Shown: positions 1 to 7,122 of the stretch, one piece after another
Numbering within the stretch: the stretch's first letter is position 1
How the letters are laid out: every line of letters begins with the position of its first letter
Source of the DNA: Telluribacter sp035998675
GTDB lineage: Bacteria; Bacteroidota; Bacteroidia; Cytophagales; Spirosomataceae
Reading direction: 5' to 3'
Assembly: GCF_035998675.1 (NCBI RefSeq)
Contig: NZ_DASYHI010000024.1
Span: forward strand, 62,001-126,000
Length of the DNA: 64,000 nt
Position numbers and translations under genes: made by a program
The notes under the pieces: model-generated
What the model saw: only the letters and a program-made list of their open reading frames with translations
What the model was told of the DNA's origin: nothing
The model's database searches: none

Positions 1-90
1 GTTCGGGTAGCAGACCGCAAAAAACTGGCTCTGCTGGCCCATACTTACTTCAAATTCAGAATGAATGCGCTGATTGCTTCTTTTTTTTAA
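1..90 (+). CDS. C-terminal end of an unidentified protein (partial)
   Basis: Frame 1 is open from the first base to a TAA at 88-90 and encodes 29 residues, ending in NALIASFF. The piece is basic and then hydrophobic (DRKKLALLAHTYFKFRMN). The start lies before the window, and the fragment is too short to assign to a family. The lack of stops and the codon use similar to neighbouring genes make it plausible as a real gene end, but chance cannot be excluded. Confidence 0.45.
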   Translation, partial: VRVADRKKLALLAHTYFKFRMNALIASFF

Positions 91-299
91 GCAGTTTTTA
101 AGGTTAACTTCGCGCTTTCAACGTCTCTTACACTACCATCCGGCATTACATGGTTACAAATCCTGGGATAAAAAACCGGGAGTTGCCCGTGCAGGCGTAC
201 AAGGTACCTGCTCAGTAGGGTACTTCTATTACAGGATGGGAAGGTAGGTGATCCGTTGAATCAGCTGAATTTTTTTTAACCAAACTCTGCTCTGGAATT

Positions 300-1439
300 T
301 TGAAAATTGCAGTACCCAAGGAGACTAAGCCTTTGGAAAGGCGTGTAGCTCTTACCCCCGATGTGGTCAAATCCCTTCACAAAGCCGGATTCACCTGCCT
401 GATCCAAACAGGTGCCGGCGAAGCCTCTTATTTCTCGGATGAGTTGTACCTGCAGGCAGGAGGTACCATTGTACCTGATGTGGCTACTGCCTTTGCCGAG
501 GCGGATATTGTCCTGAAAGTAAATGCTCCCGAGGTAGCCGACGTAGCCCGTATGAAAGAAGGCTCCGTGCTTATTTCGTACCTCTACGCCTATACCATAC
601 CGGAAGTAGTTGAGGCGCTGAACCGCAAGAAGATAGCGTCGTTTTCAATGGATGCTGTGCCCCGTATCTCACGGGCCCAGAAGATGGATGCGCTTAGCTC
701 GCAGGCGAACCTGGCGGGCTATAAGTCGGTACTGCTGGGGGCCAACGCGCTGGGTAAAATATTCCCGCTGATGATGACCGCCGCCGGTACCATTACGCCC
801 GCGCGGGTGCTCATATTTGGAGTGGGCGTGGCGGGCTTGCAGGCCATTGCTACCGCCAAACGACTGGGTGCCGTAGTAGAAGCCACCGACGTACGCCCCG
901 AAACCAAGGAGCAGGTAGAGTCGCTGGGGGGACGCTTCCTGCAGGTAGAAGGTGCCGAAGGCGTGAAGACCGAAGGGGGCTACGCCCGCGAAGTATCGGC
1001 CGACTACCTACAGAAGCAGCAGCAACTGATTAAAGAACGTATCAAGGAAGCCGACATAGCTATTACGACCGCCCTGGTCATTGGCAAAAAAGCCCCGGTA
1101 CTGATTACCGAAGAAATGGTGAAAACCATGAAGACCGGCTCAGTAATCGTGGATATGGCCGTAGAAGCCGGTGGGAACTGCGAAATAAGCGAGCTGAACA
1201 AAACCGTGGTAAAGCACGGCGTAACCATCATTGGCGAGTCTAACCTGCCGTCACTGCTGCCCGTCAACGCCAGCGAATTGTACGCCAAGAATATCTCGAC
1301 CCTGCTGCTACACCTGGCCAACAAGGACGGCTTTAAGTGGGAACTGGACGAAGATATCACCAAGGGGAGCCTAATCACCTACCAGGGTGAGCTGGTACAT
1401 TCGTTCACCAAAGAAATTCTGGCCAAAACCAAAGCGTAA
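300..1439 (+). CDS. pntAA: Proton-translocating NAD(P) transhydrogenase subunit alpha part 1 (NAD(H)-binding domain I)
   Basis: Soluble NAD(H)-binding component of the Re/Si-specific transhydrogenase, which uses the proton gradient to move hydride from NADH to NADP+. The 379-residue protein opens with the family N terminus MKIAVPKETKPLERRVALTP and carries a Rossmann nucleotide-binding segment GVGVAGLQAIATAKRLGA near residues 174-191, followed by EATDVRPE. It lacks the membrane part, which is encoded by the next gene, as in the three-gene arrangement of many Bacteroidota. The start is a TTG at 300: it gives the conserved N terminus and there is no in-frame ATG before residue 85. It is first in a three-gene operon closed by a terminator at 3258-3296. 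No clear promoter was recognised in the 209 bp upstream. Confidence 0.95.
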   Translation: MKIAVPKETKPLERRVALTPDVVKSLHKAGFTCLIQTGAGEASYFSDELYLQAGGTIVPDVATAFAEADIVLKVNAPEVADVARMKEGSVLISYLYAYTIPEVVEALNRKKIASFSMDAVPRISRAQKMDALSSQANLAGYKSVLLGANALGKIFPLMMTAAGTITPARVLIFGVGVAGLQAIATAKRLGAVVEATDVRPETKEQVESLGGRFLQVEGAEGVKTEGGYAREVSADYLQKQQQLIKERIKEADIAITTALVIGKKAPVLITEEMVKTMKTGSVIVDMAVEAGGNCEISELNKTVVKHGVTIIGESNLPSLLPVNASELYAKNISTLLLHLANKDGFKWELDEDITKGSLITYQGELVHSFTKEILAKTKA

Positions 1440-1506
1440 ATTAGCCGGGGTACTATACTTAGGTACCTTGCCCCTAACAGCTACCACCAAACAACCTGTT
1501 AAGACA

Positions 1507-1791
1507 ATGACACTCGAAAACTTTATATTCCTGCTTTATATACTGGTACTGGCCAGTTACTGCGGTTTTGAGCTTATATCCAAAGTACCTCCTACCCTGC
1601 ATACGCCCCTGATGTCGGCTTCCAACGCTATTTCGGGTATCACCATCGTAGGGGCTATTCTGTGCGTTCGCGAAGGCGAAATCAGCAAGTACCTGGGTAT
1701 GCTGGCGCTGGTACTGGCTACCATCAACGTGGTAGGTGGCTACGCGGTTACGGACCGGATGCTCCAGATGTTCAAAAAGAAAAAGGCGTAG
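1507..1791 (+). CDS. pntAB: NAD(P) transhydrogenase subunit alpha part 2 (membrane)
   Basis: Small membrane subunit (94 residues) of the transhydrogenase, supplying the alpha share of the proton channel domain II. It is almost entirely hydrophobic, with about three membrane helices (LENFIFLLYILVLASYCGFE, then MSASNAISGITIVGAILCV, then LGMLALVLATINVVGGYAVT) and a lysine-rich C terminus. The motif HTPLMSASNAISG is typical of this subunit. The frame is open further upstream, to 1387 and into pntAA, but the ATG at 1507 gives the normal family N terminus MTLENF. It lies 67 bp after pntAA and 48 bp before pntB, so it is very probably co-transcribed. Confidence 0.95.
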   Translation: MTLENFIFLLYILVLASYCGFELISKVPPTLHTPLMSASNAISGITIVGAILCVREGEISKYLGMLALVLATINVVGGYAVTDRMLQMFKKKKA

Positions 1792-1839
1792 CGCTGCCTT
1801 CTCTCTATTTACCCTACTATTATTTAGCATTTACTCCTC

Positions 1840-3234
1840 ATGAATATACTTGTACAACTTACGTATCTGATATCGGCGGTTTTATTTATCGTAGGTATCA
1901 AGAAACTGAACCGCACGCAGGAAGCCCGGCAGGGCAATACCCTGTCGTCAGTAGCGATGCTGCTGGCCATTCTGGCTACTATTGTTCAGGTGGAAGCCCT
2001 GACTTTACCCGAAATCCTGATTTGTATTGTAGTGGGTGGGGCCATCGGGATGTTCTGGGCCCGTAAGGTCGAGATGACCCAAATGCCCGAGATGGTGGCT
2101 ATTTTTAACGGCTTCGGGGGAGCGGCTTCGTTCCTGGTGGCTATGTCCGACTACTGGACCCGCGCCGTTGAACAACCAGACCTGTCTACTGACCTGGTTA
2201 CCCTCATCAGTATCCTGCTTAGTGTACTGATTGGAGGCTTAACCTTCACTGGCTCGCTTACTGCCTACGGAAAACTTAGTGGAAAAGTGAGCGGTAATGC
2301 CATTGTATTCAGCGGCCAGCACCTGCTCAACCTGATACTGCTCATCGTAACTATCATATGCGGGGTACTAATAGCTATGAATACCGACTCGGTGGTAGCT
2401 ATGCTGGTACTAGCTGCGATTGCCCTGATACTGGGTGTGCTGGTAGTTATACCCATCGGGGGAGCCGATATGCCCGTGGTTATTTCGCTGCTTAACTCGT
2501 ACTCCGGTATGGCGGCCTGTACCACCGGTTTTGTACTGAATAACTCTGTACTTATTGTAACGGGAGCACTGGTAGGTGCGTCGGGTATTATCCTGACCCA
2601 GATTATGTGTAAAGCCATGAACCGCTCGCTGGTAAGCGTATTGCTGGGTGGCTTTGGCGCTACCTCGGGTGCTGCCTCTGCCGCGGGTGGTGGTAGTGAA
2701 ATGGTAATCAAAGAAGTAGGAGTAGAAGAAGCCGCCATGATCTTTGACTCGGCCTCGTCGGTAATCGTAGTACCTGGTTACGGAATGGCCGTGGCGCAGG
2801 CGCAGCACATTGTACGCGAGATGATGGACCTGCTCGAAAAGAAAGGCATCAATGTTCGCTTCGCCATTCACCCGGTAGCGGGCCGGATGCCCGGTCACAT
2901 GAACGTACTGTTGGCCGAGTCGAATGTACCGTACGATAAGCTCATCGAGATGGAAGAAATCAACGACGACTTCTCTAATACCGACGTAGTACTTATTGTG
3001 GGAGCCAACGACGTAGTAAACCCGGCCGCCCGTACCAATCCGGCCAGCCCTATTTTTGGTATGCCCATCCTGAATGCGGACAAAGCACGTACCGTGATTG
3101 TGAGCAAGCGCTCTATGGCCGCGGGTTACGCCGGTATCGAAAACGAACTCTTCGGCTACGACAACTGCCTCATGCTCTTCGGCGACGCCAAGTCTACCCT
3201 GACTAAGATGGTAGGGGAATTGAAGGAGATGTAG
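1840..3234 (+). CDS. pntB: NAD(P) transhydrogenase subunit beta
   Basis: Beta subunit of the proton-translocating transhydrogenase: an N-terminal membrane domain II, with many hydrophobic segments over about residues 1-260, and a C-terminal NADP(H)-binding domain III. Domain III is recognisable by VPGYGMAVAQAQHIVREM, HPVAGRMPGHMNVLLAE and VIGAN-like VLIVGANDVVNPAA, all hallmarks of the NADPH site, and by KRSMAAGYAG near the end. The length of 464 residues is normal. It is the last gene of the pntAA-pntAB-pntB operon. The complex sits in the inner membrane and supplies NADPH. Confidence 0.97.
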   Translation: MNILVQLTYLISAVLFIVGIKKLNRTQEARQGNTLSSVAMLLAILATIVQVEALTLPEILICIVVGGAIGMFWARKVEMTQMPEMVAIFNGFGGAASFLVAMSDYWTRAVEQPDLSTDLVTLISILLSVLIGGLTFTGSLTAYGKLSGKVSGNAIVFSGQHLLNLILLIVTIICGVLIAMNTDSVVAMLVLAAIALILGVLVVIPIGGADMPVVISLLNSYSGMAACTTGFVLNNSVLIVTGALVGASGIILTQIMCKAMNRSLVSVLLGGFGATSGAASAAGGGSEMVIKEVGVEEAAMIFDSASSVIVVPGYGMAVAQAQHIVREMMDLLEKKGINVRFAIHPVAGRMPGHMNVLLAESNVPYDKLIEMEEINDDFSNTDVVLIVGANDVVNPAARTNPASPIFGMPILNADKARTVIVSKRSMAAGYAGIENELFGYDNCLMLFGDAKSTLTKMVGELKEM

Positions 3235-3257
3235 TAGAATTTAGTAGTTATAAATGC

Positions 3258-3296
3258 TGAAAGAGTGCGGTAGGAGTTTCCTGCCGCACTCTTTCA
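3258..3296 (+). terminator. Rho-independent-type terminator after pntB
   Basis: An 18-bp stem (3258-3275 with 3279-3296, one G-U pair) with a 3-base loop, 24 bp after the pntB stop. The 3' side runs into ATTTA, so it has only a short T tract. Being nearly symmetrical, it may also stop transcription from the minus-strand gene at 3353. Confidence 0.8.
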
Positions 3297-3352
3297 TTTA
3301 TCCTAAAATAGCTATTTAATTGGTTCATCAGGCAAAGCCTAATCCTCCAGCC

Positions 3353-3985
3353 TTACTGTTTCAGCCTGACATCTACCAGTTTTACCCTAAATTGCCCCTC
3401 TTTGAATTGAGAAATGGGCGAAGTGACTTCTGAATGATTTTTTATCGCCTTATTTTCATCCAATGTAAAAGCAAACCTGCCTTCAATAGTTTGCGATTGT
3501 CTGTCGTAGCGGGTAATACGAACCCAGGCAGGAGTACTGCCCTGGTAGTGGTAGTTCTTTGCCATCCCTCCTCCATCAAACAATAACCAGAAATTGGTCA
3601 TCTCCTGCTCTACCATACGCCGTTTATCAAGCTTTGAAATCTTAAACTTCCCTTTTCGTAAAGGGATATTGTAAATATGTAGCCGCTGGGTAGGAATGCA
3701 ATCTTCTACGCAACCCGTAATTTTTGGTGATCGAGTTGCCGAACTATTACCCGGGAAATCAATATCCGTAATGAATTGTAAGTTAAATTGCCGGACCGCT
3801 TCGGGAGAACTGCCGACTGGTACCAGTCGCTGGGCTTTTCCGGTACCAAACCAAGGAGAATCATTTATGGAGCTAGTGACGTCGTGTCCTGTGGATAGCA
3901 GAGGAGGCTTGGTACAGGAGAAGTTAATTAAGACTATCAGCAGAACCAACAGTGTAGAAGCAGGGGTGGATCTTAGAAGGGGCAT
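3353..3985 (-). CDS. Predicted lipoprotein, distant relative of the 5457 and 6191 genes
   Basis: A 210-residue protein with a type II signal peptide: basic start, hydrophobic LLVLLIVLINFSC and lipobox Cys near residue 24, so probably an outer- or inner-membrane lipoprotein. The C-terminal half contains WVRITRYDRQSQTIEGRFAF, which matches EVTRYDEKKRWIEGRF in the two lipoproteins at 5457 and 6191; all three appear to belong to one small family with a common beta-rich C-terminal half. The function is unknown. Two Cys residues (GCVEDC) lie in the middle. It points away from the alginate lyase gene, across a 279-bp divergent spacer. Confidence 0.75.
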   Translation of the reverse strand: MPLLRSTPASTLLVLLIVLINFSCTKPPLLSTGHDVTSSINDSPWFGTGKAQRLVPVGSSPEAVRQFNLQFITDIDFPGNSSATRSPKITGCVEDCIPTQRLHIYNIPLRKGKFKISKLDKRRMVEQEMTNFWLLFDGGGMAKNYHYQGSTPAWVRITRYDRQSQTIEGRFAFTLDENKAIKNHSEVTSPISQFKEGQFRVKLVDVRLKQ

Positions 3986-4209
3986 ACGGATTTTGAATGT
4001 AGTACCGATTGAAAGGTCTAAAGTATAACTAATTATTTAGGTTTCTTGGGCAGATCAAAAATATTTCAATTTACTTCTACACTTGTCGTCATTAGCTGTC
4101 ACTCTGGTCATGAGAAATGAATAAAAAGTGCCTTTATCGTAAGTAGGTTAGCTTGATAGTATTCAAAACTACCAGCTGAATCTATTAGATATCACCTCTC
4201 TTGCCGTGG

Positions 4210-4225
4210 CCGGTGTCTCCACCGG
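4210..4225. repeat. Short hairpin in the divergent spacer before the lyase gene
   Basis: CCGGTG-TCTC-CACCGG, a perfect 6-bp stem with a 4-base loop, about 40 bp before the lyase start. It resembles the CACCGG-containing hairpin near 13785 and may belong to a small palindromic intergenic repeat family. Confidence 0.35.
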
Positions 4226-4264
4226 ACCTATGGTGCCAGGGTATGTACTTAATTTTCTAGTTTA

Positions 4265-5359
4265 ATGAAATTCTATTTCAGCCTTTCTTTACTACTCCTG
4301 CTGTCCTTCTGCGCGAAGGCTCAGATCCGGCAAACGCTCCTGCTAACCAACCCGCAGCAGCAGGAAGTAACCAAGCTGGCTCAGACAAACCCCGAAGTCC
4401 GGGCGCTGTGGAGACCCGTTGAGCAGGAAGCGCAGCGGTACCTGAACGACGAGCCACGCCCCCTGCGTGTCATCCACTACGAAGGCCTGTTGGATACCAA
4501 TCCTGACCGAATACGTACTACGGAGAGTCTGAAAGACCTGGATAAAGTGGCCGTGTGGCTGTTCGCCTGGTACGGTACGCAGGATCAGGTCTACGCTCAA
4601 AAGATAAAAGAGTACCTGCTGGCCTGGGCAGGTACCTACCAGCCCACCGGCAACCCCATCAACGAAAACAAGCTGGAACCGCTGATCCACAGCTATCGGG
4701 TACTTGAAAATTCCTTTTCTAAAGATGAAAAAAGTCGGGTGGATAAATGGGTGACGCAGATAGCAGAAGCAGAAATGGCTTTTCCCCGCATTCCCGAGAA
4801 TAACTGGAAGGCCAAGCACATTAAGCTGGTAGGTACCATCGGGCTGGTGTTGCAGAAACCCCGGTATCTAAACTACGCCCGGGAGCAGTTTAAAAAGTAC
4901 ATCGAAAAGGCCCTCTACGCCGACGGCACCAGCCGGGACCTGCACCAGCGCGATGCCCTGAGCTACCATGTATCGGGGCTGGACCCCCTGCTGGTCTATG
5001 CCATCACGCAGGAACAGCTGGGAGGTAAGCAGAGCGACTTCCATCCGTTCACCTACCAGGGCCCGGAGGGCGGGAGCATCCAAAAATCGGTGGATTACGT
5101 AGTACCCTACGCCAAAAGAGAAAAGGTACACGCGGAGTGGGTAAACACCAAAGTAGAGCTGGACCGGCAGCGGGCCAAAGCGGGTCTGGCGCACTACCAG
5201 CCCGGAAAGCCGTACGAGCCGGAAGGCTCCCTGGATATGTTTACCCTGGCTTCCTACTTTAATCCAGCTTACCGGGAGGTGATTCAGGTACTTCACAAAG
5301 AGGGTTTCAAAGAGTATGATTCGTGGCTGTCGGTGCTGGTGGCGGCGGCGCGGGAGTGA
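4265..5359 (+). CDS. Alginate lyase family protein, exported
   Basis: A 364-residue protein with a cleavable signal peptide (MKFYFSLSLLLLLSFCAKAQ) and an alpha/alpha-toroid alginate-lyase domain (Pfam Alginate_lyase type) filling the rest. Recognisable features are ENNWKAKHIKLVGTIGL near residues 178-194 and RDLHQRDALSYHVSGLDPLL near 219-238, where the His, Arg and Tyr positions expected for this lyase fold lie. Members cleave alginate or other uronate polymers by beta-elimination, but many Bacteroidota members have not been tested. It would act in the periplasm or outside the cell. No partner polysaccharide genes adjoin it, although a uronate catabolic cluster lies about 33 kb away. The ATG at 4265 gives a good signal peptide. 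Confidence 0.8.
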   Translation: MKFYFSLSLLLLLSFCAKAQIRQTLLLTNPQQQEVTKLAQTNPEVRALWRPVEQEAQRYLNDEPRPLRVIHYEGLLDTNPDRIRTTESLKDLDKVAVWLFAWYGTQDQVYAQKIKEYLLAWAGTYQPTGNPINENKLEPLIHSYRVLENSFSKDEKSRVDKWVTQIAEAEMAFPRIPENNWKAKHIKLVGTIGLVLQKPRYLNYAREQFKKYIEKALYADGTSRDLHQRDALSYHVSGLDPLLVYAITQEQLGGKQSDFHPFTYQGPEGGSIQKSVDYVVPYAKREKVHAEWVNTKVELDRQRAKAGLAHYQPGKPYEPEGSLDMFTLASYFNPAYREVIQVLHKEGFKEYDSWLSVLVAAARE

Positions 5360-5456
5360 GGCTGATTGTAGGCTATTGCCGTATTACTTTCAGGCTATGG
5401 TACTTATACCCGCCAGCGGTTGTTCCAAGCTATCCATAACTAATTTGGCCAGGTCT

Positions 5457-6044
5457 TCATTCCCTTTTGAACCCAAAACCAAACTTGCCGTTTGTGATGA
5501 CCAGCGTGTCAGCCAGCGGCAGGGGATAACCCATGACCCCTGTGCGAACGGCTTTTAACTGGAACCTGCCTTCAATCCATCGTTTCTTCTCATCGTAGCG
5601 CGTAACTTCCAGGTAGCTCCCTTTATCATCAATCACCCGATAGGCTGCCAAACCCACTAAATCTATATAGCCAGGAGTCGGACGCTCCATTACAGATACC
5701 GTAGTCACAATACTATCCAGGGAGCAGAATTCCCATGAAAGATTGGTGCTATACAGAGTATATTGGCGAATAATAGAAGGAATATTAAGTGACAGACGTA
5801 GTTGTGCTTCTTTTGTAATGGGTCTGTCGATTGAAGAAGATACTACCTCATGAGAACAAGAACCCAAACGTATTGAATTGGCGTAAAACGTGGGATTTCC
5901 TAAATATTGGGAGAAAATCCCGTTTGGATAACTAGGTCCCATAATATCATACGTGACGCTACCCGGCAATACATCAGGATCACGTTCGCAACCCGTGAAG
6001 CCAACTATCAGCATCACAAGCCAAACGAGTTTATTTACTTTCAT
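5457..6044 (-). CDS. Predicted lipoprotein, tandem copy A
   Basis: A 195-residue lipoprotein: hydrophobic leader LVWLVMLIVGFTGC with lipobox Cys at residue 19, then a beta-rich body ending in FGFGFKRE. Compared with its neighbour at 6191, residues 1-44 differ at 2 positions and the last 75 at 7 positions, but the central 76 residues agree at only 32. The conserved C-terminal block contains VTRYDEKKRWIEGRF, shared with the lipoprotein at 3353. The function is unknown. Its ATG overlaps the end of a remnant reading frame (IPDGIYLIKVQTPQGVK) in a different phase, which suggests it was once translationally coupled to an exported-protein gene. Confidence 0.8.
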   Translation of the reverse strand: MKVNKLVWLVMLIVGFTGCERDPDVLPGSVTYDIMGPSYPNGIFSQYLGNPTFYANSIRLGSCSHEVVSSSIDRPITKEAQLRLSLNIPSIIRQYTLYSTNLSWEFCSLDSIVTTVSVMERPTPGYIDLVGLAAYRVIDDKGSYLEVTRYDEKKRWIEGRFQLKAVRTGVMGYPLPLADTLVITNGKFGFGFKRE

Positions 6045-6095
6045 GGTGGTAGCTAACTTTATGAATTTTTACTCCTTGGGGCGTTTGCACCTTGA

Positions 6096-6194
6096 TTAGA
6101 TATATTCCGTCAGGAATAGCAGCCCGACGATCCATGCCGCCAGCCAAATGTATTTGTTATTTCTCAGGGCATAAGGGTTTTTGTGAGTCTTCAT
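6096..6194 (-). CDS. Possible 32-residue membrane peptide
   Basis: An ORF starting at an ATG that overlaps the TGA of the 6191 lipoprotein gene (ATGA arrangement) and encoding 32 residues: a polar, basic N terminus (MKTHKNPYALRNNK) and then a hydrophobic stretch (YIWLAAWIVGLLFLTEYI). The corresponding position after copy A at 5457 stops after six residues, and the ORF runs through the spacer between the duplicated units, so it may simply be chance. Not recognised. Confidence 0.2.
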   Translation of the reverse strand: MKTHKNPYALRNNKYIWLAAWIVGLLFLTEYI

Positions 6195-6778
6195 TCCCTT
6201 TTAAACCCAAAACCAAACTTGCCGTTTGTTATGATCAGCGTATCAGCCAGCGGCAGGGGGTAGTCCAAGACACCATACCGTACAGCTTTTAACTGGAACC
6301 TGCCTTCGATCCACCGTTTCTTCTCATCGTAGCGGGTAACTTCCAGGTAGCTCCCGTTATCATCAATAACCCGATAGACTGCCAGGCCTATCAAATCTAT
6401 ATAACCCGGAGTTGGGCGTTCTTCTACAACTACTGAAACATCTATACTGTCTGTCGAACATTCTTTCCATCGGGAATCGGTACTAAATAAAGTATACCGA
6501 CCAACATCAGCTGGAATATTAAATCCCAGAGTCAGTTGACTTTCATCAGTTATAACCTTTGAACTAGCAAGTAAAATGGTTTCATTTTTACAGGAGTCAA
6601 AACGTTTTGAAGTAGCATAAATTGAGGAATTATTTAAATTAGAATCAAAAATCCCGTTTGGATAACTAGGTCCCATAATATCATACGTGACGCTGCCAGG
6701 CAATACATCACGATCACGTTCGCAACCCGTGAAGCCAACTATCAGCATTACAAGCCAAACGAGTTTATTTATTTTCAT
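6191..6778 (-). CDS. Predicted lipoprotein, tandem copy B
   Basis: A 195-residue lipoprotein paralogous to the 5457 gene, with leader LVWLVMLIVGFTGC (Cys 19), the common start VLPGSVTYDIMGPSYPNGIF and the common C-terminal block from RPTPGYIDL to FGFGFKRE. The central part differs strongly from copy A but keeps two Cys residues at matching positions, which could form a disulfide. The ATG lies inside the last codons of an overlapping remnant frame ending at 6765. The function is unknown; probably anchored at the cell envelope. Confidence 0.8.
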   Translation of the reverse strand: MKINKLVWLVMLIVGFTGCERDRDVLPGSVTYDIMGPSYPNGIFDSNLNNSSIYATSKRFDSCKNETILLASSKVITDESQLTLGFNIPADVGRYTLFSTDSRWKECSTDSIDVSVVVEERPTPGYIDLIGLAVYRVIDDNGSYLEVTRYDEKKRWIEGRFQLKAVRYGVLDYPLPLADTLIITNGKFGFGFKRE

Positions 6779-7056
6779 GGTGATAGCTAACTTTATGAGT
6801 TTTTACTCCTTGGGGCGTTTGCACCTTAGTCAAATATATTCCGTCGGGAATAGTATACTTATTAAAAGGAATATGCAGCCGGTGCTTCCCTCTCCTACGT
6901 AGCAACTGCCATAGCCTGAAAAGTCGGTCCCTGAAATCGCCCGATTCCGTTAGGCCAAGGACAAATGACTGTTACCTGCGCCCAAGGTACCCCATCCCGG
7001 CGTACCAGCCAATACCGTAAATCCGGTATTTTAGTGAACGATCTGGCTGCTCCTAA
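6765..7056 (-). pseudogene. Remnant of an exported protein gene with a type IX secretion sorting tail
   Basis: The minus strand upstream of the 6191 gene carries two overlapping open stretches in different frames. The distal one (7056-6895) reads KIPDLRYWLVRRDGVPWAQV and stops at TAG; the proximal one reads GKHRLHIPFNKYTIPDGIYL and TKVQTPQGVKTHKVSYHHEN to a TAA at 6765. A tail of the form GxHxLxIP...IPDGIYLxKVxTxxGxKxxKV is the usual end of a type A C-terminal sorting domain for the type IX system. A frame change near 6900 and the lack of a start indicate decay. The nature of the original cargo is not recognisable. Confidence 0.5.
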
Positions 7057-7122
7057 CTACCGCTAACGGCTTCGCTTTCTACGGGCAATCACTTATCTTT
7101 GCAGGAGCATCTTTTTTCAGGA
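6779..7122. other. 344-bp stretch without an intact gene
   Basis: It holds the decayed sorting-tail gene on the minus strand (6765-7056) and the gatB promoter at 7094-7101. Nothing else was recognised. Confidence 0.6.
7094..7101 (+). promoter_or_regulatory. gatB promoter, -7 box TATCTTTG
   Basis: Exact match to the Bacteroidota sigma-A -7 consensus TAnnTTTG, 22 bp before the ATG at 7123. Because the TTG at 7099 lies inside this box, it cannot be the translation start. Confidence 0.65.

Larger units (their letters stand above)
5453..6853. repeat. Tandem duplication of a 667-bp unit (5453-6119 and 6187-6853)
   Basis: Each unit starts at the motif GTCTTCATTCCC past the lipoprotein stop and ends at CCGTC(A/G)GGAATAG upstream of its start. 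Both measure exactly 667 bp, are in direct orientation and are separated by a 67-bp spacer. Each carries one lipoprotein gene plus the last ~35 codons of an overlapping reading frame that resembles a type IX secretion sorting tail. Confidence 0.85.

Noticed and set aside
5316..5558. Short plus-strand ORF after the lyase gene
   Set aside because: It lies antisense to the lipoprotein copy A end and has no recognisable content.
7099..7122. TTG start giving gatB 8 extra residues
   Set aside because: The TTG is the end of the TATCTTTG promoter box, and family members start at the ATG at 7123.
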